Shown here piece after piece: positions 23,463 through 31,907 of a DNA stretch of 38,780 nt. The stretch lies in contig JADFDB010000008.1 of assembly GCA_018263175.1 (NCBI GenBank), positions 1-38,780 of the forward strand. Direction: 5' to 3'. The stretch is from Spirochaetota bacterium. Its GTDB lineage: Bacteria; Spirochaetota; UBA4802; UBA5368. Position numbers and translations under genes: made by a program. How positions within the stretch are numbered: position 1 is the first letter of the stretch; every line of letters starts with the position of its first letter. Below the pieces are notes generated by a model that saw only the letters and a list, made by a program, of their open reading frames with translations, had not been told where the DNA came from and did no database searches.

Positions 23463-24802
23463 CAGCGCCCACCCCTCCGCCCGCCGGTTTTTTTCGTCCG
23501 TTTTCCGGGCACGGCAAGGTGGCGGGCGAGGCGCTTGCCCAGGCAGACCAGCGTGAGCACCGGGGGAAGCCCCCATGGCTCGGGAATGACCGAGCAGTCG
23601 CAGACGTACAGATTTGCGACGTCCTTAACCTTCAGGTTCGAATCGAGGATGCGACCTATCCGCACCGTTCCGCCGGGATGGGCGGCGAGTTTCCACGTGG
23701 TGTACATCCCCCTCGCCCCCGCGTGGGAGAGGATGTTACGCGCGATATCGGCCCCCTTGCGAAGCCTCTCCCTGTCGGCCGGCGTAAGCTCTTTGCGCAC
23801 GCCGCCGCTGTCGGTGAGCCTTCCGGCGAGGTCGTCCCGTATCTTCACCATGATGCGTACTGTTTTTCGCGACTGGAAAATCTTAAAAAAGCGCAGCGAC
23901 ATCGCCGCGAACATGCGGTCCAGCATGGTTTGCAGCGCGAGGTCGGTCATAACGAAACCCTCTCTCGCGAAGATACAGCCCGCGCTCATTGGGATCTCGT
24001 CCCTTCTGCGGCGCACGTCCTTAACAGTGCCGCATACGGTCACGAGCGGGTCGAAGAAGAAATCGTACCCGGCCTCGCGCAGGCCGCTCTTTCGTAAAAT
24101 TACCGGTGAGCCTATGCCCCCCGCCGCTATGACCACCGTGTCGGCAAAGATGCTCCGGCTGCGGCCGCACGCCGTATAGCTCACCCCGACGGCCCTTCCG
24201 TTTTCGATGATCACCCGGTCCACCCTGGCCCCGTTTACGAGGACCGCCCCGGCCTCGACGGCCTCGTCCATAAGCATGCGCGCGCTCCATTTAACGCCGT
24301 GCGGATCGCCGTAATAGCCGAAGCGGTAGCCGCTTTTCCACCGGTCCTGGTACATGAACTTGGGCAGCCCCTTCCAGTCGTAGCCGAGCGCTCTCGCACT
24401 CTCCATAATGCGGCGCGCCATCGGCGTCATCATTTCGTCCTTAAGCGGCGCTATCGGAAGCTCGGCCCTCGCCTCGCGCTCCTCGCGGCGCACGTCGATA
24501 CCGTATTTTCGAAGCATCTCGTGCGGGACCGGGAAGGCGGTGGCATAGTAGAAGACGGAGCTCCCCCCGGTGACGATCCCGCGCACCATCGCGAGAAGGT
24601 TCGGCGTAAACAGCAGCGACCTGCCGGGAACGAGCTGCCACCGGAGATACTGGAGGAAGCTCCCGCGCACCGGCGCGCCGGACCCCCATTCGAGCACCAG
24701 CACGCGCCGGCCTTTTTTCGCGAGCTCCCGCGCGACGCTTGCGCCGCCCGGCCCGGAACCGGCAATTATGGCGTCATACCGTTCGGACGATGTATTTCCC
24801 AT
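23462..24802 (-). CDS. GMC-type FAD-dependent oxidoreductase
   Basis: A 446-residue flavoenzyme. The FAD-binding GSGPGGASVARELAKKG is at 15-31, the second FAD region TGGSSVFYYATAF corresponds to the family's GGSS/GGT loop, and the C-terminal catalytic region has AAHPGGTVRIG and DCSVIPEPWGLPPVLT. GMC enzymes oxidise alcohols such as long-chain alcohols, sterols, choline or sugars. In an anaerobe the electron acceptor would be a quinone or another carrier, not oxygen. There is no signal peptide. The track's GTG start is 3 nt before an ATG that has GGGGAGG at 5-nt spacing, so 24802 is used. It leads the nine-gene operon and may supply its substrate. Confidence 0.88.
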   Translation of the reverse strand: MGNTSSERYDAIIAGSGPGGASVARELAKKGRRVLVLEWGSGAPVRGSFLQYLRWQLVPGRSLLFTPNLLAMVRGIVTGGSSVFYYATAFPVPHEMLRKYGIDVRREEREARAELPIAPLKDEMMTPMARRIMESARALGYDWKGLPKFMYQDRWKSGYRFGYYGDPHGVKWSARMLMDEAVEAGAVLVNGARVDRVIIENGRAVGVSYTACGRSRSIFADTVVIAAGGIGSPVILRKSGLREAGYDFFFDPLVTVCGTVKDVRRRRDEIPMSAGCIFAREGFVMTDLALQTMLDRMFAAMSLRFFKIFQSRKTVRIMVKIRDDLAGRLTDSGGVRKELTPADRERLRKGADIARNILSHAGARGMYTTWKLAAHPGGTVRIGRILDSNLKVKDVANLYVCDCSVIPEPWGLPPVLTLVCLGKRLARHLAVPGKRTKKTGGRRGGR

Positions 24803-25056
24803 CACGACCTCCCCATTTTCCGTAAACCTTCGGCAAAGCGCGCTTTACCGCGATTTCCGAAAGTCCCGTATGTGTTCACCGCGCGGACACCGGACGAGTA
24901 TGACGGAAAGGCCGCGGTTTTCAAGCTTTTTATATCATATGTTCGATATAAAAATAGCCTAAGACGATCTTTCATTTGACATTTTGCCAAACCCGTGCAT
25001 TCTCTGCAATGCCGGCGTGTCGAAACGTCCGGCTATACCGCCCGAGGAGCCCGTCC
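24803..25056. other. Divergent intergenic region between GMC and EAL genes
   Basis: This 254-nt gap holds the promoters of the leftward nine-gene operon and the rightward EAL gene. Its AT-rich centre (24920-24980) contains the inverted repeat listed next. TTGACATTTTGCC (24975-24987) resembles a -35 element for the plus strand but no good -10 follows at the right distance. No gene is supported in it. Confidence 0.5.
24927..24954. promoter_or_regulatory. Inverted repeat, candidate TetR operator for the activase operon
   Basis: Perfect 10-bp arms TTTTTATATC and GATATAAAAA are separated by 8 bp. It lies about 125 bp upstream of the GMC start in an AT-rich promoter-like stretch. Its size (28 bp) is normal for a TetR-family site and the TetR gene is second in the operon. 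The assignment is by position and symmetry only. Confidence 0.5.
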
Positions 25057-26430
25057 ATGCCGCGAGGAAACATCCTTATCGTCGGCGCGCCATCGCCGAA
25101 GAGCGATCAGCTCGGCGCCCTCCTCCGCGAGCACGACTTTACCGTCACCGAACTTCCGTTCGACCAATCTCCGGAACTTATCGCTGCCGGGGAGCGGTTC
25201 GACCTTGTGATCTATTATCTTGACGAAGCGATCGCCGCGAACTGTGCGCCGGACGATCTGCCCGGCATGCACGACGCGCCATCCCTCGCCATCGCCCCCG
25301 CCGCGGCCGATTTCGACTATCTTCTCGACTGTCTCAGGCGCGGCATGGGAAACTTCCTCAACCTTCCCTACGGCAAGCGCTCGCTCGTCAGGCGCATCGA
25401 GGACATCATCGGCGCGGGAGGACCGGCCGCCCGGGAAGACGACGAAAAGCTGCGGCTCCTGATACCGCATGGCAACAGCGCCGAAACGATCGAGCTCGGA
25501 AAGAAACAGCTTGTCGATTTTATCGTTTCGTCGCTGGAAAACTCCATACACCAGACCAGGATGCTCCGATCGCACGGCACCCGCAGGCTCGTCCGGGAGA
25601 CCAGAGCACAGCCGGAGAGCGCACAGTCATCGTCCGCGCGCGCCCGAGAGAAGCTCGTGCTCGAGCAGGAGTTGATACGCGCAATAGAGAAGGACGAGTT
25701 CGAGATGTTCTATCAGCCCATCGTCGATATGTCGGCGGGCGGTATAACCGGCTTCGAATCGCTCATCCGCTGGCGGCACCCTGAGCGAGGCTACGTCTCG
25801 CCCACGGAATTCATCCCCTTTGCGGAGGAGTCGGCGCTCATCCTCTCCCTTGGATTCATCGCGATCGAGAAGGCATGCCGGCAGCTTCGCGAGTGGCACG
25901 ACACCTGCCCGGAGGCCGGGCTCCTGAACGTATCCATCAACCTCTCCACCGTACAGTTCATCCATCCCGAGCTTGCCGAGCGGATAGACGATATCGTACG
26001 GGAGAGCGGCGTGCGGCACGAGCTCGTCCGCTTCGAGATCACCGAAAGCGCACTGATGGCCGACATGGATTCGGCGAACATGATGCTTTTAAAGCTCAAA
26101 TCGATGGATTTCAGGCTGTACATGGACGACTTCGGCACAGGTTACTCCTCGCTGAGCTATCTGCGGCATTTCCCGATGGACGTCATCAAGATCGACCAGT
26201 CGTTCATCAAATGGATGGGCGTGGACGACGAAAGCCACGTCATCGCCAAGACCATCGTCGACCTGGCCCACAACCTCGGAAAGCTCGTAGTCGCCGAGGG
26301 CATCGAGACCGGGGAACATCTAACGATGCTGCGCGGTATGGGCTGCGACTACGGCCAGGGCTACCTGTTCTCGCCGCCCCTCTGCGCCGCCGACGCGCGG
26401 GTGCTGCTGGAGAAGAAGCCGCGCTGGTAG
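25057..26430 (+). CDS. EAL-domain cyclic-di-GMP phosphodiesterase with degenerate receiver
   Basis: A 457-residue cytoplasmic protein. Residues 1-118 resemble a response-regulator receiver but lack the acidic pocket (ILIVGAPSP for ILIVDDD) and have no phospho-acceptor Asp at the usual place (DLVIYYLD). A linker with a helical segment follows, then an EAL domain from about 198 to 450. Catalytic residues are present: E234 (ESL variant of EAL), N295, E327, D357-D358 (DDFGTG), K378 (KIDQSF), E414 (EGIET) and Q434. It should therefore hydrolyse cyclic-di-GMP. GAGGAG lies 7 nt before the ATG at 25057; the track start 27 codons upstream lacks one. It is a single-gene unit. Confidence 0.9.
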   Translation: MPRGNILIVGAPSPKSDQLGALLREHDFTVTELPFDQSPELIAAGERFDLVIYYLDEAIAANCAPDDLPGMHDAPSLAIAPAAADFDYLLDCLRRGMGNFLNLPYGKRSLVRRIEDIIGAGGPAAREDDEKLRLLIPHGNSAETIELGKKQLVDFIVSSLENSIHQTRMLRSHGTRRLVRETRAQPESAQSSSARAREKLVLEQELIRAIEKDEFEMFYQPIVDMSAGGITGFESLIRWRHPERGYVSPTEFIPFAEESALILSLGFIAIEKACRQLREWHDTCPEAGLLNVSINLSTVQFIHPELAERIDDIVRESGVRHELVRFEITESALMADMDSANMMLLKLKSMDFRLYMDDFGTGYSSLSYLRHFPMDVIKIDQSFIKWMGVDDESHVIAKTIVDLAHNLGKLVVAEGIETGEHLTMLRGMGCDYGQGYLFSPPLCAADARVLLEKKPRW

Positions 26431-26449
26431 AAATCCTCGCGCCTCCGGA

Positions 26450-26688
26450 CCGGTTAACGACGCGACCTCCTGTCGCAACGTCGACATTAGCACACCCTGT
26501 GCGTCACAGATCCCTTTCAATAAAGGGGAATCATATTCATGTACTGGTTAGTTTCCGTAACATGAACAAATCCTCTCAGCCGCTGGGCCGGCTAACGACG
26601 CAACCTCCTGTCGCAACGCCGGCATTAGCACATCCTGTGCGTCACAGATCCCCTGTATTAAAGGGGAGCCTGATTTAAAATACTGGTT
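26450..26688. repeat. Two tandem ~100-bp repeat units, period 138-139 bp
   Basis: Unit 1 (26450-26549) and unit 2 (26588-26688) share long identical blocks such as CCTCCTGTCGCAACG and CCTGTGCGTCACAGATCCC. Differences are scattered single bases, so the copies are old. Each unit folds internally: GCGAC-CTCCT-GTCGC in unit 1, GCACA-CCC-TGTGC, and a CCCTTT/AAAGGG-type hairpin at its right end. They end in TACTGGTT. This looks like a small non-coding mobile or palindromic repeat family, not a CRISPR. Confidence 0.85.
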
Positions 26689-26735
26689 GCCGTTTAAATG
26701 GGGGGAAAAAACATCATGCCTCGAGGCTCTCTTCG

Positions 26736-26766
26736 GGTGATCCCCCTTTACCAAAGGGGGATCACC
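26736..26766. repeat. Perfect 14-bp-stem hairpin between the EAL gene and pcnB
   Basis: GGTGATCCCCCTTT, loop ACC, then AAAGGGGGATCACC. The GATCCC-CTTT core matches the right end of both tandem units just upstream. It begins 14 nt after the pcnB stop codon, so it could also serve as the transcript end of pcnB and of the convergent EAL gene. Confidence 0.8.
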
Positions 26767-26780
26767 AGCGGTGCGGGGAT

Positions 26781-28178
26781 TTACGCCGAGGCGCCGCCGG
26801 ACGGCTGTTCCTGCGGGCGTTTTTTCCTCGGCCTGCGCGGGCGGCGCCGTTTGGGCTTTGGCGCGTCCTCATCGGCCGAATCCGCGCGCGGCTTGACGAC
26901 CGGCTCACGGTCGCGCCGCACGGCTTCGGGCCGGGCCGGCTTGCTGTCGACGGCCTCACCCTGGGTATGAGCGAAGCGCCGCCAGTAGGCGAGCTGTTCG
27001 GCGTGTTCGCCCGTCGCCTCGACGAGAATTTCGAAGAAAAGCATGGCCTGCGAAAAGTACGCGTTGCCCGCGAATTTTTTCTCGAATCTCTTCCAGTTTT
27101 TACCGCCGCCCGGGCGCATGAGGATCATCTGGCGCGCGGCCGTGTTGCAGATATTGTCCCACTCCTGCCGGGGAAGGCGCATCTTCGCAGCCATCTCGCC
27201 GAAGCGTTCTTTAAGGAGCATAAAGGCCTCCTGGAAGGACTGCCTTCCGCCGTCGGTACCCGTGGCTTCAGCGAACAGGTCGTATAAAAGCGCGGTGACA
27301 AGCACACAGACCGGCAAGTCCTCGCCCTTCGCACGGCGACGGTCCACCACCGCAAGGCGGGCGAACAGGGCCTCGTGGTAGCGCTTGGGCGCGAGCTCGG
27401 GCAGCCATTCGCCGAGGAGACCGAATCGTATGAGGTTGCGTATGGTCCCTTCGGAGGCGCCGCAGCGGAGAATCTTGAAAAGCTCCTCGCGCAGGCGCTG
27501 ATCGTTCGCCTCCCTGATGAGCGGCGCGCACGATTTCGCCGCTTTGAGGTCGGCCCCTGAAGGCTGAAAATCGAGCTGGGCGCAGAAGCGGGCGGCACGG
27601 ATGATGCGCACCGGATCATCGGCGAAGCGCGTTTCGGGATCGCCGATCGAGCGAAGGAGCTTCTTTTCGAGATCGCGCAGGCCGCCGGTGTAATCGATGA
27701 CCGTGGAGTCGGCGCTGTTGAAATACAGGGAATTGACCGTGAAATCGCGCCTCTGCGCGTCTTCTTCTATGGAACCGAAAACGTTGTTGGCCGCGTACCG
27801 CCCCGCGTCCTGCACCTCCTGCGGGTCGACGGCAGCGCGGAACGTGGCCACCTCCACAAAGCGGTCGCGGCTCATGTAGACGTGCGCGAGGCGAAACCGC
27901 CGCCCGATGAGATAACAGCGCCGGAAGAGCTGCTTCACCTGCCGGGGCCGCGCCTCGGTGGCTATATCGAAGTCCTTGGGCTTTTTGCCGAGCAGGAGGT
28001 CGCGGACGCAGCCTCCCACGAGGTACGCCTTATAGCCGCCGCGCCTGATCCTCGCCAGGATTTCGAGCACTTCGGGATCGATGGAGCCCCTGGACATCAC
28101 GTGCCGCTCGGCGGGGAGTACAATGGGGTATTGTTTACGGAAAATGGACAGAACGGAGATCATTGGGCGTGCCGGCAT
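26781..28178 (-). CDS. pcnB: Poly(A) polymerase I (PcnB) / tRNA nucleotidyltransferase family
   Basis: A 465-residue class II nucleotidyltransferase. The catalytic region is YLVGGCVRDLLLGKKPKDFDIAT with the metal-binding Asp pair, followed by GRRFRLAH, FGSIEEDAQRRDFTVNSLY and DPVRIIRAARF. These blocks match Escherichia coli PcnB very closely, including the IVLPAERHVMSRGSI lead-in, which supports an early start (28178 or the ATG at 28163). The last 60 residues are highly basic (KPKRRRPRRPRKKR), as in PcnB, for RNA binding. It adds poly(A) tails to RNA 3' ends and promotes decay. CCA-adding enzymes share the fold, but the PcnB-specific N-terminus and tail favour poly(A) polymerase. No strong ribosome binding site is visible for either start. 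Confidence 0.92.
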   Translation of the reverse strand: MPARPMISVLSIFRKQYPIVLPAERHVMSRGSIDPEVLEILARIRRGGYKAYLVGGCVRDLLLGKKPKDFDIATEARPRQVKQLFRRCYLIGRRFRLAHVYMSRDRFVEVATFRAAVDPQEVQDAGRYAANNVFGSIEEDAQRRDFTVNSLYFNSADSTVIDYTGGLRDLEKKLLRSIGDPETRFADDPVRIIRAARFCAQLDFQPSGADLKAAKSCAPLIREANDQRLREELFKILRCGASEGTIRNLIRFGLLGEWLPELAPKRYHEALFARLAVVDRRRAKGEDLPVCVLVTALLYDLFAEATGTDGGRQSFQEAFMLLKERFGEMAAKMRLPRQEWDNICNTAARQMILMRPGGGKNWKRFEKKFAGNAYFSQAMLFFEILVEATGEHAEQLAYWRRFAHTQGEAVDSKPARPEAVRRDREPVVKPRADSADEDAPKPKRRRPRRPRKKRPQEQPSGGASA

Positions 28179-28285
28179 TCTTTATAGAGTATGGATGACA
28201 TTGTGGAGTCTGCTTTTAAATTTGTCAATCCCACCACGGATTATTATCGTCAATTTGAGTATAGCACATGACCGTGCCGGATCCA

Positions 28286-29245
28286 CTATTCGCGAAACCA
28301 GCGATCGAGCATGGGCTGATACCACGAGCCGAGATGCGGCCCGTCGATATATCCGCAGTGCCCGCCGAAAGGCTGCATGATGACGCGGCTGCGCTCGTTC
28401 GTCTCGACCGCGTAAAAATCCTCCGCCGGCACCACCGGATCGTCATTCGCCATGAGCACGGTGAGCGGCACGCCGGCGCGGTCGATAAAGCCCACCCCGA
28501 GCGTGTAGTGCCCGAAGTAGTCGGCGGCGTCGGCGTAGCCGGAGTAGCGGCGTACGAGCGTTTCCGTGATGTCCATGCAGGTGTTCATGCCGAGCATATC
28601 GGTAAAATCGTACCGCTTCGGGAAAAGCGCCTGTTTCTTCCGGAGCGAGCGCTTCCATTTTTTAAGGAAATACATCCGGATGAGCGGCGTCCGATCGATG
28701 GCGAGGGTACTCGCCAGCGGATCGAGCGGCGGGTTGATCGCGACGATATGGCGAAGCTCCGGGATGGGGGCCTCTGCACAGCGGGCCGCGATGCGGACGG
28801 CAAAGCTTCCGCCCAGGGAGAAGCCGACCAGAAACGACCGCTCGCCGAGGCCCGCCGCATAACGAACCGCCGCGAGATTCTCGTCGATAAGCGTACCGAG
28901 GAAAAGGCCCTCGTTGAGGTGATGGCTGTCTCCGTGGTCGCGGTAGTTGAGCCTGAACACGTCGTAGCCGCGCGCGTAGAGGTACTCGCCCGTGCTGAGC
29001 ACGTAGGCCGAACGGGCGCTTCCCTCCCAGCCGTGCATGATGATGACCAGGCCCTTCGAGGGGCCGCCATGCCGCCGCGAAAGGAACCCCTGCAGGCGGA
29101 CGCCTCCTCCGGCGTCGATGATCAACTCCTCCTCCGCCGCCGCGAGGGCCGTGAGGCGGGGATTGCGGAATCCGCTCGAGTTGAGCACCGACTGCAGGAG
29201 TGCCGCCCGCAGATAGCACGGGGGCTTAAAATCACCCTCAATCAT
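28286..29245 (-). CDS. Alpha/beta hydrolase, YheT-like
   Basis: A 319-residue alpha/beta hydrolase. The triad is S143 (GFSLGGS), D269 (NDDPVVP) and H296 (GGHCGY), and the oxyanion segment is IMHGWEGSARS. The N-terminus (PPCYLRAALLQSVLNS) and the order of motifs resemble the YheT/UPF0017 group of predicted esterases. It begins at 29245, overlapping the end of the acyl-CoA dehydrogenase gene by 8 nt; the track's start 12 codons earlier is inside that gene. It is the last gene of a beta-oxidation operon and may release acids from esters or act as an acyl-CoA thioesterase. The natural substrate of the group is not established. Confidence 0.85.
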   Translation of the reverse strand: MIEGDFKPPCYLRAALLQSVLNSSGFRNPRLTALAAAEEELIIDAGGGVRLQGFLSRRHGGPSKGLVIIMHGWEGSARSAYVLSTGEYLYARGYDVFRLNYRDHGDSHHLNEGLFLGTLIDENLAAVRYAAGLGERSFLVGFSLGGSFAVRIAARCAEAPIPELRHIVAINPPLDPLASTLAIDRTPLIRMYFLKKWKRSLRKKQALFPKRYDFTDMLGMNTCMDITETLVRRYSGYADAADYFGHYTLGVGFIDRAGVPLTVLMANDDPVVPAEDFYAVETNERSRVIMQPFGGHCGYIDGPHLGSWYQPMLDRWFRE

Positions 29246-31043
29246 CGAAATGCCCGGCCTCCATCTCGACGGTCGGAGCATCCGGGCTCATGAGCCGGAG
29301 GGCAAGCCCCTCGACGGCCGGCAGCTCGTACTCGAAGAAGTAGCGCATGGTAAAGAGCTTGCCCTCGAGAAATGTACGGCCGTCACCCGAGGCGCCCGCA
29401 TCGAGTGCCCGCTGCGCGACAACGCCCTGCATAAGCCACTGCCACGCGATGCAGATTACGCCCGCCATCTCCAGATACAGGGTGGCGTCCGCCAGGAAGC
29501 GGTCGATCTCGCCCTTCATGGCGTGTTCGACGAGTGAAGCGGTCACCTTCTTCTGAAGTTCGACCGTCTCTTCGAGCCGGGCCGCGCGGCCGGCAAGTCC
29601 CGCTATGGATTTCGCTTTTGCCGTCGTCTGCGCGATCTCTTCCAGGTACAGGCCGAAGGCCTTCCCGTTCTTCATCGTCACCTTGCGGCCGAGCAGGTCC
29701 ATCCCCTGGATGCCCGTGGTGCCCTCGTGGATCGGGTGGATGCGCGCGTCGCGCATGTACTGCTCGACCGGGAACTCGTCGCTGTACCCATAGCCGCCCA
29801 GGCACTGGATGGCCTGGCTCGTCGAGACTACACCCATCTCCGAGGGATAGCTCTTGACGATGGGCGTCAGGAAATCGAGGAGGATCTCACTACGCTCGCG
29901 CTCTTCGCCCTCGCCGGAAAGATGCAGGTCGAGGAGCTTCCCGGCGTAGATCATGAGCGAGAGCGAGCCCTCCGCTATCGCGCGCTGCTTGAGGAGCATT
30001 CGTCTGATGTCGGCGTGTTCGATGATCGGGATCTGGGGCTTTGCCGCGTCCTTCTCGGTGAGCCTGCGCCCCTGCAGGCGCACCTTTGCGTATTCGAGCG
30101 ACGCGTAATAGGCGGCCGTGGCGATGGCGGTGGCGCCCATGCCGACGCCGATGCGCGCCTCGTTCATCATCTGAAACATGTACGAAAGTCCGCGGTTCTC
30201 CTCCCCGACCAGGTAACCGCGGCAGTCGTTCTCCTCGCCCATGCTGAGCTGGGCGATCGGGGAGCCCCGGTAGCCCATCTTATGATAACAGCCCGTGCAG
30301 TTGACGTCGTTGAACTCGAGCTTCCCGTCCGCGGTGACCCGTTTCTTCGGCACCACGAAGAGCGACAGGCCCTTAACGCCGGCCGGGGCCCCCTTCACGC
30401 GCGCGAGCATGAGGTGCACGACATTGTCGGCACAGTCGTGATCGCCCGCCGAGATGAAGGTCTTCTGGCCCCTGACGAGGTAATGGCCCTGCGGCGCCGG
30501 CTCGGCCGATGTCCTGACGTCGCCGAGGGAGCTTCCGGCCTCGGGCTCGGTAAGCGCCATGGTGCCCTGCCACTCGCCGGAAACCATTTTTTCGGCATAG
30601 GTTTTCTGAAGCTCCGTCGATCCGAACGAATGGATGAGCCTGGCAGCCCCCGAGGTAAGCTCCGGGTAAACGCTCAGCGAGTAGTTCGCCGCGGCCATCA
30701 TGAACTGGCAGGCGAAGAATACGGACACCGGGATCTGCTGGCCGCCCATCGCGTACGGAAAGACCGCGTTGATCCAGCCGCCCTCCCCGGCGATCCGCAG
30801 GTAATCTCTCACCGCGGGATGCACCGTAATGCCGCCGTCCGCGAATCGCGGCGGGTTGCGGTCCATTTCCATATAATACGGATACAGGTGCTCGGTCGCG
30901 ATCTTTTTGGCCGTGTCGAGCAGTATATCGAAGGTCTCCCTTCCGTGATCCGCGTAATACGCGGAGCCCGCCAGAGACGCGACGTCGTGAACGTCGTACA
31001 GGGTGAAACGAAGGTTCCGTTCGCTGAAAAATTTCTCCGCCAT
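29238..31043 (-). CDS. Large acyl-CoA dehydrogenase (DmdC/FadE-like, ~600 residues)
   Basis: A 601-residue FAD enzyme. It has an extra N-terminal helix segment, the dehydrogenase core (MALTEPEAGSSLGDVRTSA at 162-180, ISAGDHD at 197-203, CLGGYGYSDEFPVEQYMRDAR at 414-434) and a C-terminal extension of about 140 residues. The catalytic base is E440 in IHEGTTGIQGMDLLG, the normal position. The architecture matches the 3-methylmercaptopropionyl-CoA dehydrogenase (DmdC) and related medium/long-chain dehydrogenases; the sequence alone does not fix the substrate, and a simple fatty acyl-CoA is as likely. AAGGAG precedes the start. It performs the first oxidation step in an operon that also has a crotonase and an enoyl-CoA reductase-like flavoenzyme. 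Confidence 0.93.
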   Translation of the reverse strand: MAEKFFSERNLRFTLYDVHDVASLAGSAYYADHGRETFDILLDTAKKIATEHLYPYYMEMDRNPPRFADGGITVHPAVRDYLRIAGEGGWINAVFPYAMGGQQIPVSVFFACQFMMAAANYSLSVYPELTSGAARLIHSFGSTELQKTYAEKMVSGEWQGTMALTEPEAGSSLGDVRTSAEPAPQGHYLVRGQKTFISAGDHDCADNVVHLMLARVKGAPAGVKGLSLFVVPKKRVTADGKLEFNDVNCTGCYHKMGYRGSPIAQLSMGEENDCRGYLVGEENRGLSYMFQMMNEARIGVGMGATAIATAAYYASLEYAKVRLQGRRLTEKDAAKPQIPIIEHADIRRMLLKQRAIAEGSLSLMIYAGKLLDLHLSGEGEERERSEILLDFLTPIVKSYPSEMGVVSTSQAIQCLGGYGYSDEFPVEQYMRDARIHPIHEGTTGIQGMDLLGRKVTMKNGKAFGLYLEEIAQTTAKAKSIAGLAGRAARLEETVELQKKVTASLVEHAMKGEIDRFLADATLYLEMAGVICIAWQWLMQGVVAQRALDAGASGDGRTFLEGKLFTMRYFFEYELPAVEGLALRLMSPDAPTVEMEAGHFDD

Positions 31044-31112
31044 GGCAATGGTCTCCTTTCCGTTCGGCTTCTACTGTCATCCGGCGCCGCGCGGGGCCGG
31101 AATTCCCGGATA

Positions 31113-31841
31113 CTATTTCGGCTTCATCATCTCCGACATCTTCTCCACCCACTTCTTGAACTCGCTCCGCTCGTTGGCGTAGGCCTGCTCCAGCGTGGCA
31201 TGGTTCCGGTACTCGATGACCCCTTTGACGGTCATCATCATCTCCCGGTTCACCGCGCATATCTGGGACGCGATCTCCATGACGCGCGGCATGAGCTTTT
31301 CGGCCGGAACGACCTCGTTCACCAGTCCGCAGTGAAGCGCCTGTTCGGCGTTGATGTACTGACAGGTGAGCGACATCTGCTTGGCCATTCGCCGGCCGAC
31401 CGCCTGCTGCAAAAGCTGGGTCATTCCCCACCCTGGGTGTATGCCGACCTTCGCGTGCGTGTCCCCGAACACGGCGTTCTCGGAGGCGATCAGAAAATCG
31501 CAGTTGAGCGCGATCTCGAAACCGCCCGTAATGGCGTGCCCGTTGATCGCGCCGATGACCGGCTTGTGGCACGCGCCGATAACGTCGGGATATTCCTTTC
31601 CGTCGCCGCGCGGATCGAACAGGTCTTCCTTGCCGAGCACCGAAAGGTCGATCCCCGTGCAGAAGGACTTGCCGTTTCCGGTGATGATCGCGACCGTGAT
31701 GGCATCGTTACGCGAGACCTCTTCGATCGCGTCGAAGAGCATCGCGAGCAGTTGCTGGTTGAAGCAGTTGCGCTTTTCAGGACGGTTGAGCGTGATGACG
31801 GCGATGCCGTTTGCGGACTCGAACAGTAACGGTTTTTCCAT
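31113..31841 (-). CDS. Enoyl-CoA hydratase/isomerase (crotonase family)
   Basis: A 242-residue crotonase. The oxyanion-hole segments are SFCTGIDLSVLG (59-70) and INGHAITGGFEIALNCD (99-115). E109 matches the first catalytic glutamate of rat enoyl-CoA hydratase, while the second (E164 there) is replaced by H129 in GDTHAKVGIHPGWG. That variant is common in bacterial paralogues and leaves hydratase, isomerase or hydrolase activity open. GGGGG lies 5 nt before the ATG at 31841, so the 9 extra codons in the track are dropped. It sits 66 nt after the Fe-S flavoenzyme gene and 69 nt before the acyl-CoA dehydrogenase gene. Confidence 0.9.
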   Translation of the reverse strand: MEKPLLFESANGIAVITLNRPEKRNCFNQQLLAMLFDAIEEVSRNDAITVAIITGNGKSFCTGIDLSVLGKEDLFDPRGDGKEYPDVIGACHKPVIGAINGHAITGGFEIALNCDFLIASENAVFGDTHAKVGIHPGWGMTQLLQQAVGRRMAKQMSLTCQYINAEQALHCGLVNEVVPAEKLMPRVMEIASQICAVNREMMMTVKGVIEYRNHATLEQAYANERSEFKKWVEKMSEMMKPK

Positions 31842-31907
31842 ATATTCCCCCTTATCGTACGCGGGCACCCTGTGCCCGTACTCCGGTCTCCATTGCGCGA
31901 CCCGCCG

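Larger units (their letters stand above)
26431..26780. other. Repeat island between EAL gene and pcnB
   Basis: This 350-nt stretch between convergent genes contains two tandem degenerate units and a strong hairpin (both listed), and no supported gene. Short ORFs crossing it have no ribosome binding sites and follow the repeat sequence. Confidence 0.7.

Noticed and set aside
26450-26688. CRISPR array
   Set aside because: Only two units of about 100 bp that are diverged along their length, with no short identical repeats separated by unique spacers and no cas gene.
29727-31829. 700-codon plus-strand ORF
   Set aside because: It is antisense to the acyl-CoA dehydrogenase and crotonase genes, its sequence is low in hydrophobic core patterns and rich in Arg, His and Ala, and it has no family motif. 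High GC content gives long antisense frames.
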